DNA of 64,000 bases from assembly GCF_000744225.1 (NCBI RefSeq), contig NZ_JQLN01000007.1, forward strand, positions 1,240,001 to 1,304,000. Direction: 5' to 3'. The DNA is from Kitasatospora mediocidica KCTC 9733. GTDB taxonomy: Bacteria; Actinomycetota; Actinomycetes; Streptomycetales; Streptomycetaceae. Both the position numbers and the translations under genes were made by a program. Within the stretch, counting starts at the first letter, position 1; the number at the start of each line of letters is the position of its first letter. The notes under the pieces were generated by a model, which was not told the origin of the DNA, did no database searches, and saw only the letters and a program-made list of their open reading frames with translations. Of the stretch, positions 15,801-22,807 are shown in pieces.

Positions 15801-18128
15801 GACGTCACCGGCGCGGCCGGCGCGATCTCGTCGCAGACCACGATCGCCGCCACCAGCACCGGCGCCAACCTCAAGATCCTCACCGCCGGCGCGGGCAATG
15901 TCAGCTACACCATGCGCAACGGTGTCAGCCTGGGCTGGAACGCCTGGGCGACACTCTCCCAGCAGGTGATCACCGACCACCCGACGACGACTACCCAAAC
16001 CTTCGGCGCAGCCAAGACCGTCAATACCTCCACCCAGGCCCCGAACACCGGCGGCGGCACGGGCGGCCCGCACGCACTGCTCTCCACTACGACCACCGGA
16101 GCCTCCACCGGCGCCTCCAGCTACCAGTACGACCAGCTCGGCAACACCACCTCCGTCACCGGGACTTCCGGCACCACCAGCATGGTCTGGAACAACGAGG
16201 ACCAGCTGGCCTCCGTCTCGACCACAGGCCACAACGGGAGCACCAGCTACCTCTACGACGCCGACGGCAACCAGCTCATCCGCTACGAGCCATCGAGCAC
16301 CACGGTCAACCTCGGCACCGACGAACTGACTCTCTCCACCTCCGACAACTCGCTGAGCGATGTCCGCTACTACGGCTCGTCCGGTGGCATCACCATCACA
16401 AGGACCTTCACCGCTCAGAACCCCGGCGGCACCACCGTCTACCAGGCCGCCGACCCGCACGGCACCAACAGCGTCCAGATCGGCACCGACCCGGCCCAGA
16501 CCGTCACCCGCCGCCTCACCGATCCCTTCGGCAACCCCCGCGGCAACCCGCTCGACTCCGGCGTTTGGGCCGGCGACAAGGGCTTCGTCGGCGGCACCCT
16601 GGACCCCGTCACCGGCCTCACCAACCTCGGGGCCCGCGAGTACGACCCCGTCCACGGCCGCTTCCTCAACCCCGATCCACTCCTGGACACCTCCGACCCC
16701 CAGCAGTGGAACGGCTACGCCTACAGCAACAACGACCCGGTCAACAGCTCCGACCCCACGGGCCGCATGCACCAGGCCGATTACTACAGCGGTGGCGCCG
16801 GCGAGACCGCCTGCACCGACCCCACCGGCTGCAGCCTGGACAACACCCCGGAACCCACGATCCAAGCGCCTACCGGCCTCGGCAAGCCGGCATCCTCGCC
16901 TGGAAACGGCTCGGGTAAGGGCGGCAACGGCAAACCAAAGAAGAAGTCCTTCTGGAAGGACCCGGTCGGCTGGAGCTGGGACCACAAGGCCGACATCGCG
17001 GAGGCCGTCACCTACGCGGGTGTCTTCGCAGGCTGCTATGCGGTAGCCGGACTCGGCGCGGCAGAAACGGCCGGGGCAACCCTGGTAGCCGGCGTGGCCG
17101 GCTGTGGTGCAGTGGCTGGTGCTGCCAGTACCGCAGCGCACAATCTGCTGAGTTCTGGCGGCCAACAGGAGAGCATCCTCGACGGAGCAGCGAGCGGCGA
17201 ATACAGCGCCATCGTCGGAGAAGGAGTGGGCATCGCCGCGAAGCCCGTCCTCGGCAAGCTCGCGGACTTCCTCAACCCGTGCTCCAACAGCTTCCCCGCT
17301 GGCACTCTGGTCCTGCTCGCCAACGGTGCGACCAAGGCCATCGACAAACTCACAACGGGCGACCAGGTCGCCTCGACCGATCCGCAGACCAGCCTGACAC
17401 TGGCCGAACCGGTGACCCAGACCATCGTCACCCCCGATGACCACGCATTCACCGCCCTCACCCTGACCACCACGAGTCAGACCGCGGCCGCCCTCACCTC
17501 CACCCAGCACCACCCTTACTGGAACGTCACCACCCACCGCTGGACCGACGCCGCCGACCTCCACGTCGGCGACCAGCTCCTGACCACGGACGGCAGCACT
17601 GTCACCGTCCGTTCGGTACGGAACTACGAGACCCCTGAGCAGACCGCCTACAACCTCACGGTCGCCGACCTCCACACGTACTATGTGCTCGCAGGTACCA
17701 CGCCGATCTTGGTCCACAATTCCTGTGGGCCAGATATGGGAGCTGCTGCCCGTGCAGCCGCGAAGAATGCGCCTCAGGATGCAACAATGACTGCAGTTGC
17801 GCGCATCAAGGATACAAACATCACGGAAATTGGTTACTCCGGACCCTCTTCTCGCCCTGCTTTCCTTGAACCTGAGATCGAGGACGCCGCTGCCGACGGC
17901 GGGCAGATGTTCGGGGGCGACGCAGCAAACTGCGCGGAGATGCGTGCATGCAATGCCCTGTTTGCTAATCATGCAGCAGATTTCGAGGAAACGTTCGGGC
18001 GTCCATTGCAGCTCAGCGACATCGAATTTCTGACGGTCAGAAGCTTCAATGGCGCGCCAGAGGCAGCATGCCTATCCTGTCAGAGCGCGCTTGTGCGGCG
18101 TGGCGCGACTGACCTATCGAGAGGGTGA
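9867..18128 (+). CDS. SpvB/RHS-repeat polymorphic toxin with Hint domain and C-terminal deaminase-type toxin
   Basis: A giant exported toxin of about 2753 residues. GTG 9867 (or 9870) follows GGGGA at 9856-9860; upstream in-frame GTGs at 9801 and 9828 are alternatives. A signal peptide ends TAPTASA. An SpvB-like module follows (FTYSYPVQLPPSVSG, ALSYDSSAVDGM), then many YD repeats (YDGLGRLV, YSYDLLGRKTG). The repeats are interrupted at nt 15060-15960 by five or six ~50-residue W-rich units (DGTWQAWGNVYG-like). They then continue to the RHS core (GAREYDPVHGRFLNPDPL, YAYSNNDPVNSSDPTG). A Hint domain runs from C (nt 17280) to HN (nt 17714-17719). The tip (about residues 2619-2753) has NCAEMRACNALF and ACLSCQSAL: C-x-E plus C-x-x-C zinc-deaminase motifs, YwqJ-like. 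The tip is AT-richer than the core. The likely role is killing of competitors; the substrate is unknown. Confidence 0.88.
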   Translation: MVGVRRTRTPSGRKRRPRTSGMSLSLVFAVLLALLTAPTASALNAGSSGKSWSPTGTPLNAPTKSVSVSPVKITPLKPAAAPTSTPTPAAPPLHTGSATVQLGVDSTEARAARAATGGGSPASGGSTLVQAGQLPVSVGTDTTGAARTVQVTVSDPAKGKAVGIPTPLVTLTDADKGATDGKVNVALDLKPLGGQLWADRARLVAVPACALTTPDATDCRVQTPVTSTVDPASGTLTAEVSLSPAASGSTSEAPKILLGAIATAAGSGGNYAATSLNPSMAWNSGSNVGNFTYSYPVQLPPSVSGVAPSVALSYDSSAVDGMTSSQNAQSSWVGTGWDYQPGFIERSYQSCSKDGIPGSGDNCWAGQNATMSLAGHSGPLVQDQNDKTLWHPQNDDGTTVRQLTGAPNLLPTGEYWLVTTDDGTKYYFGQNRLPGGDGTDAPSNSAWSEPVYSPNKADGPCYNDATGAGSSCTMGWRWNLDYVVDVHQNLISYTYNPETNNYQQGGGQNKGGGKPASYIRGGTLSQIFYGQRLPDQIAAKGKLSPASVVTFGTGERCEPNATVTCAPNESELTTADAAAWHDIPVDQVCTGASCTNTSPTFFSTKRLTSISTKVLVGSSYSAVDSWALAQSWADPGDGTPKSLWLDSIIRTGYTSGNPTPLPPVMFGGGEMANRVTTTVAKPDAVPPQTLGLPLFNQPRMKTITTETGGQINIIYNDTDQSGTNPKPCSFTSSSAPSPAANTQPCMPVKWYFPGGSTTTPVSDWFQKYLVTDVTEQDAVTGIIKSTHYTYGGCGGAAWHQNDSPFTDPVTRTWDNFRGYQTVTTTTGSTNAGETPRTQQTVTYLRGMDGDAWATNSQCTGQVANPLGGPNVTDSDWLAGSVLATQVYDQANGTVQSMTGTTSSTDQKPTATQTPAPTNGAPALIARTPATQLTSKVMARLADGTTWRTTTKVDTIDQAYGARLTWSDDKGDGTSAAPEICTHIKYATGPTDPTVPTSAVLSAVSEKQAVAGACGTTATAANTVSDTRTLYDGKPFGQLGALGDPSSSQALDHYDTSGSPVYVLSGSLAPTDVYGRTLSVSTTDGSTYDTAGNQLTGPNTAVATTTTAYTPATGAVPTSITTTNPLGWTSTVTLDPGRSLPLTSSDPNKRVTTEHYDGLGRLVDVWQPGRSTDQTSNVEYSYAIDGVKAPSVVTTRTQRETNGNNTEISDFSWKTELYDGLGRLVQTQTTVPQTGNGRLISDTVYDSHGWAVLTRSPYFDINTLPNGTLVKPIDSIDSQVPGETKTIYDGMGRVTQSEFLSYNVPQWGTNTAYPGADRTDVTPPQGGTPTSTVTDSRGHTTALWQYHTPTATGNATDADVTSYSYTPSGQPASRADAAGNTWSYTYDLLGRQTSSSDPDTGVTKTVYDADARVDHTTDAKGNTLAYSYDLLGRKTGLYNGTVAPANQQAGWTYDTLALGQLTSSTRYGKGGTSGPAYVEATTGYDTAYHPLGTSITIPSTEGKLAGTYTTTNTYDPVLGTLASSTMPALPFLPAGTPAEKVGYDRTLTGYLIDSGGNNKLVQAVNYDAYGRPVKTTVGAPGNAVTSTQQYDQASGRVISSYVGPQNATSAADQYTYTYDPSGNVTSVSDNQSTAATDTQCFTYDYLGRLSSAWTDTGGTQTRPTGTWNDSSGGAPIGSGTSISVPGIGGCNNAGGPAGPASVGGPSPYWQSYTYDATGNRTGLTSHQVSSAKGPLDPSQVTGLAIASDGANQTFGVGVAGGTVWASQQNPDGSWVPFTSVTATSGQLSGVTSVAATWYNGQLTVVALANGKPWQATRNADGTWSGWTDLTVAVGALAQAATQVAIVATSSGLEIMALSGGRLLHTVRRADGTWEVWGDVYGAAGALTSPSQVAVAATPSGMEVIVTAGGTLNHTVRHSDGTWQAWGNVYGETGALPHGLPGGGQLGLTGTSTGLQVIALSGGTPWHTIRHNDGTWQSWGDVTGAAGAISSQTTIAATSTGANLKILTAGAGNVSYTMRNGVSLGWNAWATLSQQVITDHPTTTTQTFGAAKTVNTSTQAPNTGGGTGGPHALLSTTTTGASTGASSYQYDQLGNTTSVTGTSGTTSMVWNNEDQLASVSTTGHNGSTSYLYDADGNQLIRYEPSSTTVNLGTDELTLSTSDNSLSDVRYYGSSGGITITRTFTAQNPGGTTVYQAADPHGTNSVQIGTDPAQTVTRRLTDPFGNPRGNPLDSGVWAGDKGFVGGTLDPVTGLTNLGAREYDPVHGRFLNPDPLLDTSDPQQWNGYAYSNNDPVNSSDPTGRMHQADYYSGGAGETACTDPTGCSLDNTPEPTIQAPTGLGKPASSPGNGSGKGGNGKPKKKSFWKDPVGWSWDHKADIAEAVTYAGVFAGCYAVAGLGAAETAGATLVAGVAGCGAVAGAASTAAHNLLSSGGQQESILDGAASGEYSAIVGEGVGIAAKPVLGKLADFLNPCSNSFPAGTLVLLANGATKAIDKLTTGDQVASTDPQTSLTLAEPVTQTIVTPDDHAFTALTLTTTSQTAAALTSTQHHPYWNVTTHRWTDAADLHVGDQLLTTDGSTVTVRSVRNYETPEQTAYNLTVADLHTYYVLAGTTPILVHNSCGPDMGAAARAAAKNAPQDATMTAVARIKDTNITEIGYSGPSSRPAFLEPEIEDAAADGGQMFGGDAANCAEMRACNALFANHAADFEETFGRPLQLSDIEFLTVRSFNGAPEAACLSCQSALVRRGATDLSRG
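17280..17719 (+). other. Hint (intein-like) autoprocessing domain within the rhs protein
   Basis: The domain starts CSNSFPAGTLVLLANG and ends HTYYVLAGTTPILVHN. It has the nucleophile Cys at the first position and His-Asn at the end, as in Hint domains that release polymorphic-toxin tips. HHPYWN is the internal His block. A 17-bp stretch near its end (17673-17689) recurs exactly in the displaced cassette at 22850-22866. Confidence 0.85.
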
Positions 18129-18130
18129 GC

Positions 18131-18601
18131 ATGGACTTCGCTATCCGTGGCCGAGGTCGCAGTCTGGCTGAAGCGGCAGGCTGGAGCCCCGAGCGGGCGG
18201 TCGACATCTCCGGACTTATCCATGAGATGAGGCGTGTCGGCTTCGATGTATCAACTGCGGCCCACAAGTTCCTAGAAGAGTTCTGGCGCCTGCGGATCGA
18301 GCATCAGCCAAGCATCAACATAGATGGAAAAGACCTATTCTGCTGGACCGAATTCGATCCGACTCGGGTATGCACGGAGCGCGATGCGAGAACTGCGACC
18401 CTGTGCTCTGAGGTGGCCGGTGAATCACTGTGCCCAGTGGGAATTGACGGATTCCACCTCACTGTGTACATTTCGCCTTCCGGCAAGTTCTTCGCCGGGA
18501 TGGACGCTTCGGTATTCGCATATTCGGGCTCTGCTGACGAATTCTTTGCGAAGCTAGCTGATGGAACCAGGCCGCAGCTTATAGGGGCCTGGGTGCTGTA
18601 A
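18131..18601 (+). CDS. SUKH-3 family immunity protein
   Basis: A 156-residue protein and the presumed antidote to the rhs deaminase tip. I choose ATG 18131 because GAGAGG ends 6 nt before it; GTG 18125 overlapping the rhs stop is the alternative. The N-terminal AEAAGWSPERAVDISGLI matches the GW-x-x-x-R-x-V pattern of SUKH-3 proteins. SLCPVGIDGFHLTVYISPSGKFFAGMD matches the family core (CPVG, a Y or F, then SGKFFAGMD). SUKH-3 proteins are known partners of YwqJ-type deaminases. The gene sits 2 nt after the toxin stop, so the two are translated together. Base composition is clearly lower in GC than the host average. It ends in a strong terminator. Confidence 0.85.
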   Translation: MDFAIRGRGRSLAEAAGWSPERAVDISGLIHEMRRVGFDVSTAAHKFLEEFWRLRIEHQPSINIDGKDLFCWTEFDPTRVCTERDARTATLCSEVAGESLCPVGIDGFHLTVYISPSGKFFAGMDASVFAYSGSADEFFAKLADGTRPQLIGAWVL

Positions 18602-18628
18602 GTTCTGGTCAGTTTATTGAGGAGCTTG

Positions 18629-18666
18629 CAGAGGCCCCGCTGGATTTGTTTCCTGCGGGGCCTCTG
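18629..18666 (+). terminator. Terminator after the toxin/immunity pair
   Basis: A perfect 12-bp stem, CAGAGGCCCCGC (18629-18640) with GCGGGGCCTCTG (18655-18666), and a T-rich loop. It also faces the integrase gene, so it may stop both transcripts. Confidence 0.85.
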
Positions 18667-18673
18667 TGGCGTC

Positions 18674-18699
18674 TGACGGCAGTAGTTGACGGCAACGTC
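18674..18699. repeat. 26-bp direct repeat, copy 1 (candidate att or integrase arm site)
   Basis: Contains TGACGGCA twice, 13 bp apart (18674 and 18687). The same 26 bp recur perfectly at 23858-23883, 5184 bp away. Each copy abuts the 3' end of an integrase reading frame. Paired octamers next to an int gene suggest recombinase binding sites (inference). Confidence 0.7.
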
Positions 18700-20032
18700 A
18701 GCGGACGTGGGCCGCACAAAGAGGCGGGTCGTCGCCATCGTCGGGCTGGGTGGTGGTCTCGGCGGGGTTGTGGAGGGCGCGTCCGAGGAGGTCGATGGCG
18801 TCGCGCTGGAGGCGGAGTCGGACGTGGGCGTAGACGGTGGCGGTGACGCCGATGTGGGCGTGGCCGAGGATTTCCTTGATGACGACGAGTTCGACGCCCT
18901 GTTCCAGGAGAAGGGTCGCGGTCGAGTGTCGGAGGTCGTGGAAGCGGATCTGACGGAGTCCGGCTCGGCGGAGGAGTGCCTTGAAGTGTCGGGTGAGGGT
19001 GGCGGGTTCGATCGGGTGGCCGTCAGGCCGGGTGAAGACGTGACCGCTCTCCTTCCAGTTCCGGCCGGCCTTCTTCCGTTCCCGGGTCTGCTTGTCGCGG
19101 TGGTCGCGCAGTGAGCGCAGGCAGGGAGCGGGCAGGGCGATGCGACGTTCGGAGCTGACGGTCTTGGTGGGAAGGGTGGTCAGGCCGCCGGTGCTGGTGC
19201 GCTGGAGGGTGCGTCGGATGCTGGCGGTGCTGGCCGTCAGGTTGAGGTCTTCCCAGCGCAGGCCGAGGAGTTCGCCCTTGCGGAGTCCGGTGCGGAGGGC
19301 GAGTTCGAACAGGGCGTGCAGGCGGTGACCCTGCACGGCGAAGAGGAAGGTGCGGGCTTCGTCGGTGGTGAGGGGTTCGAAGCGGCGCGGTCGGGGTGTG
19401 CCGGTGCGGACGTTGCGGGCGACGTTGCGAGGGATCTCTTCCTCGCGTACCGCGTGCTCCAGCGCGGACTTCAGTACGGAGTGGAGGTAGGCGAGCGTCA
19501 GCGGGGAGAGGTGCTTGCCGCAGCATTTCCCGAGCGCGCAGCAGCGCGGGCGGCGGTCGGTCTGCGCGTCGGGCTTGCGTCGGGCGTCGATGCCGCGTGC
19601 GCAGCATTGGCAGACGGTCCGCAGCTCGTTCAGCCAGGTGCGGACGTCCTTGGCGGCAAGCTTGGCGATCTTCTTCCGGCCCAGCCCCGGGATGAGGTAC
19701 TGGTGCACGACGGCAGCGTAGCGGGTGTGGGTGTTCTCGCGGAGCTGATGGACGGCGACGTTCTCCAGCCAGTACGTCAGGTACGCCCCGAGGCTGCCCT
19801 GGGCGGAGACCACGGGGACACCGCGGTTGCTGGCGGCGGTCTTCTCGGTGAGCTTGGCGAGGGCGTCCTTGCGGGTGGTGCCGTAGACGCTGACGCGCTT
19901 GCGGGTGTCGCCTGTGGCGAGGACGTAGCCGGCGGCTTCCCAGCGGCCGTCCTTGCGCTGGTACACGGTGCCGTCACCGTTGGCGCGAACCCTGCGAGAA
20001 CCGGTGGTGGGGTTGGTGTCCGGGGTGGTCAT
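18698..20032 (-). CDS. int: Tyrosine recombinase / phage-type integrase of an AICE-like element
   Basis: A 444-residue site-specific recombinase. The ATG at 20030-20032 overlaps the xis stop by one base. The N-terminal arm-binding part contains GDGTVYQRKDGRWEAAGYV. A SAM-like core-binding domain with YLTYWLENVAVHQLRENTHTRY follows, interrupted by a Cys-rich stretch (CQCCARG, CCALGKCCG) typical of pSAM2-group integrases. The catalytic domain shows TGLRKGELLGLRWEDL (first Arg), FHDLRHSTATLLLEQG (H-x-L-R-H), GHAHIGVTATVYAHV (third His/Trp position and the catalytic Tyr). It looks intact. It forms the operon repSA-xis-int and lies beside the 26-bp repeat. By family, it integrates and excises a plasmid-like element. 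Confidence 0.93.
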   Translation of the reverse strand: MTTPDTNPTTGSRRVRANGDGTVYQRKDGRWEAAGYVLATGDTRKRVSVYGTTRKDALAKLTEKTAASNRGVPVVSAQGSLGAYLTYWLENVAVHQLRENTHTRYAAVVHQYLIPGLGRKKIAKLAAKDVRTWLNELRTVCQCCARGIDARRKPDAQTDRRPRCCALGKCCGKHLSPLTLAYLHSVLKSALEHAVREEEIPRNVARNVRTGTPRPRRFEPLTTDEARTFLFAVQGHRLHALFELALRTGLRKGELLGLRWEDLNLTASTASIRRTLQRTSTGGLTTLPTKTVSSERRIALPAPCLRSLRDHRDKQTRERKKAGRNWKESGHVFTRPDGHPIEPATLTRHFKALLRRAGLRQIRFHDLRHSTATLLLEQGVELVVIKEILGHAHIGVTATVYAHVRLRLQRDAIDLLGRALHNPAETTTQPDDGDDPPLCAAHVR

Positions 20033-20217
20033 CAGGCTGCCTCTGCGAGTTGGTGGTGTACGAGGGTGTACAGGGCGTGGGTGGGGATGCGGCGGGCGCG
20101 GCCGATGGTGATCGAGGCCAGTCGCCGGGTGCGGATGAGGTCGTAGACGGTGGAGCGGCTGATCTTTAGGCGTGCCATGACCTCGGGAACGGTGAGGAGT
20201 TCGGCCTCGGCGGTCAC
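20032..20217 (-). CDS. xis: Excisionase / MerR-type helix-turn-helix DNA-binding protein
   Basis: A 61-residue protein with a single winged helix (LLTVPEVMARLKISRSTVYDLIRTRRLASITIGRARRIPT), the DNA-binding excisionase family fold. The GTG at 20215-20217 overlaps the repSA stop as GTGA, and its own stop overlaps the int start, so the three genes are translationally coupled. The role is directing excision of the element (family knowledge). Confidence 0.9.
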   Translation of the reverse strand: MTAEAELLTVPEVMARLKISRSTVYDLIRTRRLASITIGRARRIPTHALYTLVHHQLAEAA

Positions 20218-21935
20218 GCGATCGCCCCCGTCTGGACGGCGGTGGTCAGCGGGTCGGTGGTGTGACCGGCCGGGTCACTGGCGCGCCGCGCCTGCCGGGG
20301 GCGGCTTGGTTGTTCGGTCCGGGTGCGCGGTGTGGTGGACAGGAGGTCAGCGAGGTGGGCGAGTTCGGGCAGGAGGCCGGTTCCCGCGTACTGCCAGTGC
20401 GAGATCACCAGAGTCGTGTCCGCGCCGCCACGCCGCCTGTCCTTCGCGCGGTGACCTGCGCGGTGACCGGGGCCGGGGTCGGTGTGACCGGCGGTCAGGT
20501 CAGCGCGGTCCTCGCGGTCACTGTGCCGGTCAGTGGCCGGCTGGCCCTCATCGGTCGGTTCCTGACCGGCGTGTCGGCCAACAGCTGCCGGGTCGAGCGG
20601 CGTCGAGGCAGAGGTGGCGTCGTCTTGGCGGGTGCGCCAGGTGGTGCGTTCGGCGCGGAGGTGGGTGAGGGTGGTGGAGTAGTGGCGAGTGCGGGTGGAG
20701 AAGTGGCCTCGGAAGCCGAGCATGTGGGCCCACTGCCGCAGGCGGAGGTGGGTGTGCTGGGGCTGGGCTCCGAGGTGCCAGGCGGTGTGGATCATGCGGC
20801 GGGCGTGGTCGGTGAGGTCGTGCTGGGCGAGTTCGGCCAGGAGGCGGAGTCGGCGGTCGAGGGTGCCGGTGGTGGTTTCGGCGCCCTTGGTGGCGTATTT
20901 GGCGATGTAGGCGGCGACGTGGCGGTCGGTGACGGGGGCGTCGCCGGTGAAGTCGGTACTGCGGATGGCGCGGACGTCGATCTGCCGCCCGAGGCGAAAC
21001 ACCATGGGCTCTGCCGACTGTGCCGGGTCGGCCTCCCCGGCCCGGGAGGGGTGTTGGTGCTGGACGCGAGTGCGGTTGGCGGCGGCGCGGACGGCGTGGT
21101 CGAGGAGCGCGGTGGTGGCCCAGGCAGGCGGGGTGCTGCTGGGGCCGGTGGGTCCGTCGATGCGGATGACGGTGTGGAAGTGGATCTGGCCGCGCTTTTG
21201 GTATTCGGCGACCTTGGCGTAGGACAGGGTCGCGTGGTGGCGCAGGGTGCGCTGGGTGAGTCCGGCGGCGTTGGCGATCTCGCGGCGCAGGTGGGTGGTG
21301 AAGCGGGACCACAGGGCGGGAGCGTGGGCGTTCCACAGCACCGCGCCGGTGTAGTCGTACCGCTGTGGGTTCAGCGGGGTGCCGAGGAGGGGGTCGCCGT
21401 CGGCGTGCCGGGTGCCGCAGGTGCAGGGGGTGGTGCCGGGTTGGTTGTGGACGGGGCCGAAGCCGGGGGCGGTAAGGGTGGCGAAGACGCGGGGGTGGGT
21501 GGCGACGGTGGTGGGGACGGTCTTGCCGCCGCGCAGTCCGGCGGCGATGAGCTGGTAGGTGTCGTAGCGGTAGAGGGTGGAACAGGCCGGGCAGCGGGTG
21601 GTGCGGCGGTTGCCGCAGCGCACCAGGAGTTCGCCGGCGGGCAGGTGGCAGGTGTCGAGGTGGTCGAGGATCTGGCCGGTCGCACGGTCCACGCGGGTGC
21701 GGTGCCCGGTCAGGCGGATCGGGCGGGCGCAGCCGCCCAGGGAGCCGATCTGCCGGGCCAGGGGTGCGAGGTGTCCGGCGGCGGCGAGCTTGGCCAGCCT
21801 GGCGGTCAGCCGCGCCCGGCGTTCCAGCGCCGAGTTCCTGTTCGCGGACGTGTCGGCGCTGGTGGTGAGCGCCGGTGCGGCGAACTCCGTGCTGGCGGGA
21901 GTGGAGGTGGTTGCGGGGGCGGGGAGTAATGGCAC
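20214..21935 (-). CDS. repSA: RepSA-type rolling-circle replication initiator
   Basis: A replication initiator of the pSAM2 RepSA family, about 573 residues. Seen: a Cys-rich zinc region (LLVRCGNRRTTRCPACSTLYRYD); the HUH nuclease motif in KRGQIHFHTVIRID; and the YIAKYATKG motif, which carries the nicking Tyr of rolling-circle initiators. The last ~130 residues are low-complexity and rich in Thr, Arg and Asp. GTG 21935 is the most upstream start, but no ribosome-binding site is visible and the sequence immediately upstream belongs to an oppositely oriented toxin fragment. The natural leader of the gene may therefore have been lost at a recombination junction. No transfer, Pra or Spd genes are present, so the element is a replication/integration core only. 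Confidence 0.9.
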   Translation of the reverse strand: MPLLPAPATTSTPASTEFAAPALTTSADTSANRNSALERRARLTARLAKLAAAGHLAPLARQIGSLGGCARPIRLTGHRTRVDRATGQILDHLDTCHLPAGELLVRCGNRRTTRCPACSTLYRYDTYQLIAAGLRGGKTVPTTVATHPRVFATLTAPGFGPVHNQPGTTPCTCGTRHADGDPLLGTPLNPQRYDYTGAVLWNAHAPALWSRFTTHLRREIANAAGLTQRTLRHHATLSYAKVAEYQKRGQIHFHTVIRIDGPTGPSSTPPAWATTALLDHAVRAAANRTRVQHQHPSRAGEADPAQSAEPMVFRLGRQIDVRAIRSTDFTGDAPVTDRHVAAYIAKYATKGAETTTGTLDRRLRLLAELAQHDLTDHARRMIHTAWHLGAQPQHTHLRLRQWAHMLGFRGHFSTRTRHYSTTLTHLRAERTTWRTRQDDATSASTPLDPAAVGRHAGQEPTDEGQPATDRHSDREDRADLTAGHTDPGPGHRAGHRAKDRRRGGADTTLVISHWQYAGTGLLPELAHLADLLSTTPRTRTEQPSRPRQARRASDPAGHTTDPLTTAVQTGAIA

Positions 21936-21936
21936 G

Positions 21937-22161
21937 CCGACATCAGTATTCAGTACTCGCAGCGAAGCGGATGCCTACGCGCAACACGCATGGGAGAATG
22001 GGACTCCGGTGCCTGGCCGTTCCAATGTTCGCGATTACCAGTATGGCCAACCGGTAGGCAGAGGCCCAAATGGTGGATGGCAGACAAAGGTGCGGGCTCA
22101 TATTGACCAGTCGGGCAAGATACACGCGCACCCAGCCGGCCCCGAATACTTTGATGAGTGA
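21937..22161 (+). pseudogene. Displaced toxin C-terminal domain, 5'-truncated (orphan tip 2)
   Basis: About 74 codons, read from the junction with repSA to TGA 22161, ending QYGQPVGRGPNGGWQTKV, then HIDQSGKIHAHPAGPEYFDE. The composition is low in GC, like other toxin tips here. It has no start codon or Hint remnant of its own: its upstream part is replaced by repSA on the other strand. Placement directly before an overlapping small gene is the toxin/immunity arrangement. I do not recognise the toxin family; the GGWQTKVRAHID pattern with conserved Arg and His residues would suit a ribonuclease, but that is speculation. Confidence 0.55.
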
Positions 22162-22669
22162 GATGAAGAAGCGGAATTCTGCAGACGCGAAACTCTCCTG
22201 GCCCTGGCAGGCCTGGGACGAGTTGATGCAAAATGTGCGAATTGCGTATGAGGATCTCCGTAATCCAAGAAGGGCCTTCGCGCTGACCGCTGCGCGGCAG
22301 CAACCGTACCGAGATCTCATCGGCGCCTTGGGCGCGATGGCCAGCGTGACGGACGACACTGATATCAACTGTGACGTGTGCTTCACCTACATGCTTGAGT
22401 TGGACGGCTTGTTTTTCGTCCGTCTTTCGATGGTCGGCCCGTATGTCACCTTTGCCAGATCGCATGATGAAAGGGCTGTCAAATTTATACATTCACATGC
22501 AACCTGTTCGTCCGACTTTGAGCGGGATGTATTGCGGCTACTGATGACACGGGGCTTCCGTGTACTTTCGGACGTTCAGCTGGCCGCAGCTATTGACTTG
22601 ACATTTCCGGGAATTGAGCACGCGAAGGTCTATAACGCGCTGTTTTCTCCGGAGGAGGAGTGGTCGTGA
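22154..22669 (+). CDS. Probable immunity protein of orphan tip 2
   Basis: A 171-residue protein starting at ATG 22154, inside the toxin fragment (8-nt overlap, ATGAGTGA). It opens MSEMKKRNSADAKLSWPW. It has an unusual DVCFTYMLELDGLFFVRLS core and an acidic C-terminus (SPEEEWS). Several Cys, and a lower GC content than the surroundings. It does not look like SUKH, and I cannot name a family. The inference of immunity rests on overlap with the toxin fragment, size and location in a tip array. It ends 51 nt before a strong terminator. Confidence 0.6.
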   Translation: MSEMKKRNSADAKLSWPWQAWDELMQNVRIAYEDLRNPRRAFALTAARQQPYRDLIGALGAMASVTDDTDINCDVCFTYMLELDGLFFVRLSMVGPYVTFARSHDERAVKFIHSHATCSSDFERDVLRLLMTRGFRVLSDVQLAAAIDLTFPGIEHAKVYNALFSPEEEWS

Positions 22670-22720
22670 TCATCTGTTGTCGAAATGATATCGTAACGGC
22701 CAAGTGAAAAGCTGAGGCAC

Positions 22721-22766
22721 GATGAGAGGCCTGCCCAGATTCACCTTTTTGGGCAGGCCTCTCATC
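22721..22766 (+). terminator. Strong terminator after orphan cassette 2
   Basis: A perfect 17-bp stem, GATGAGAGGCCTGCCCA (22721-22737) with its complement at 22750-22766, and a 12-nt loop with five Ts. Confidence 0.9.
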
Positions 22767-22807
22767 GTCTTACTTGGGATTGCATCGAAGGTGAGCGGAA
22801 GGCTGAC

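Noticed and set aside
22721..22800. An upstream start for the orphan tip-3 frame at 22722
   Set aside because: The first codons are the terminator stem and loop; the similarity to Hint/toxin sequence begins only after about 22840.
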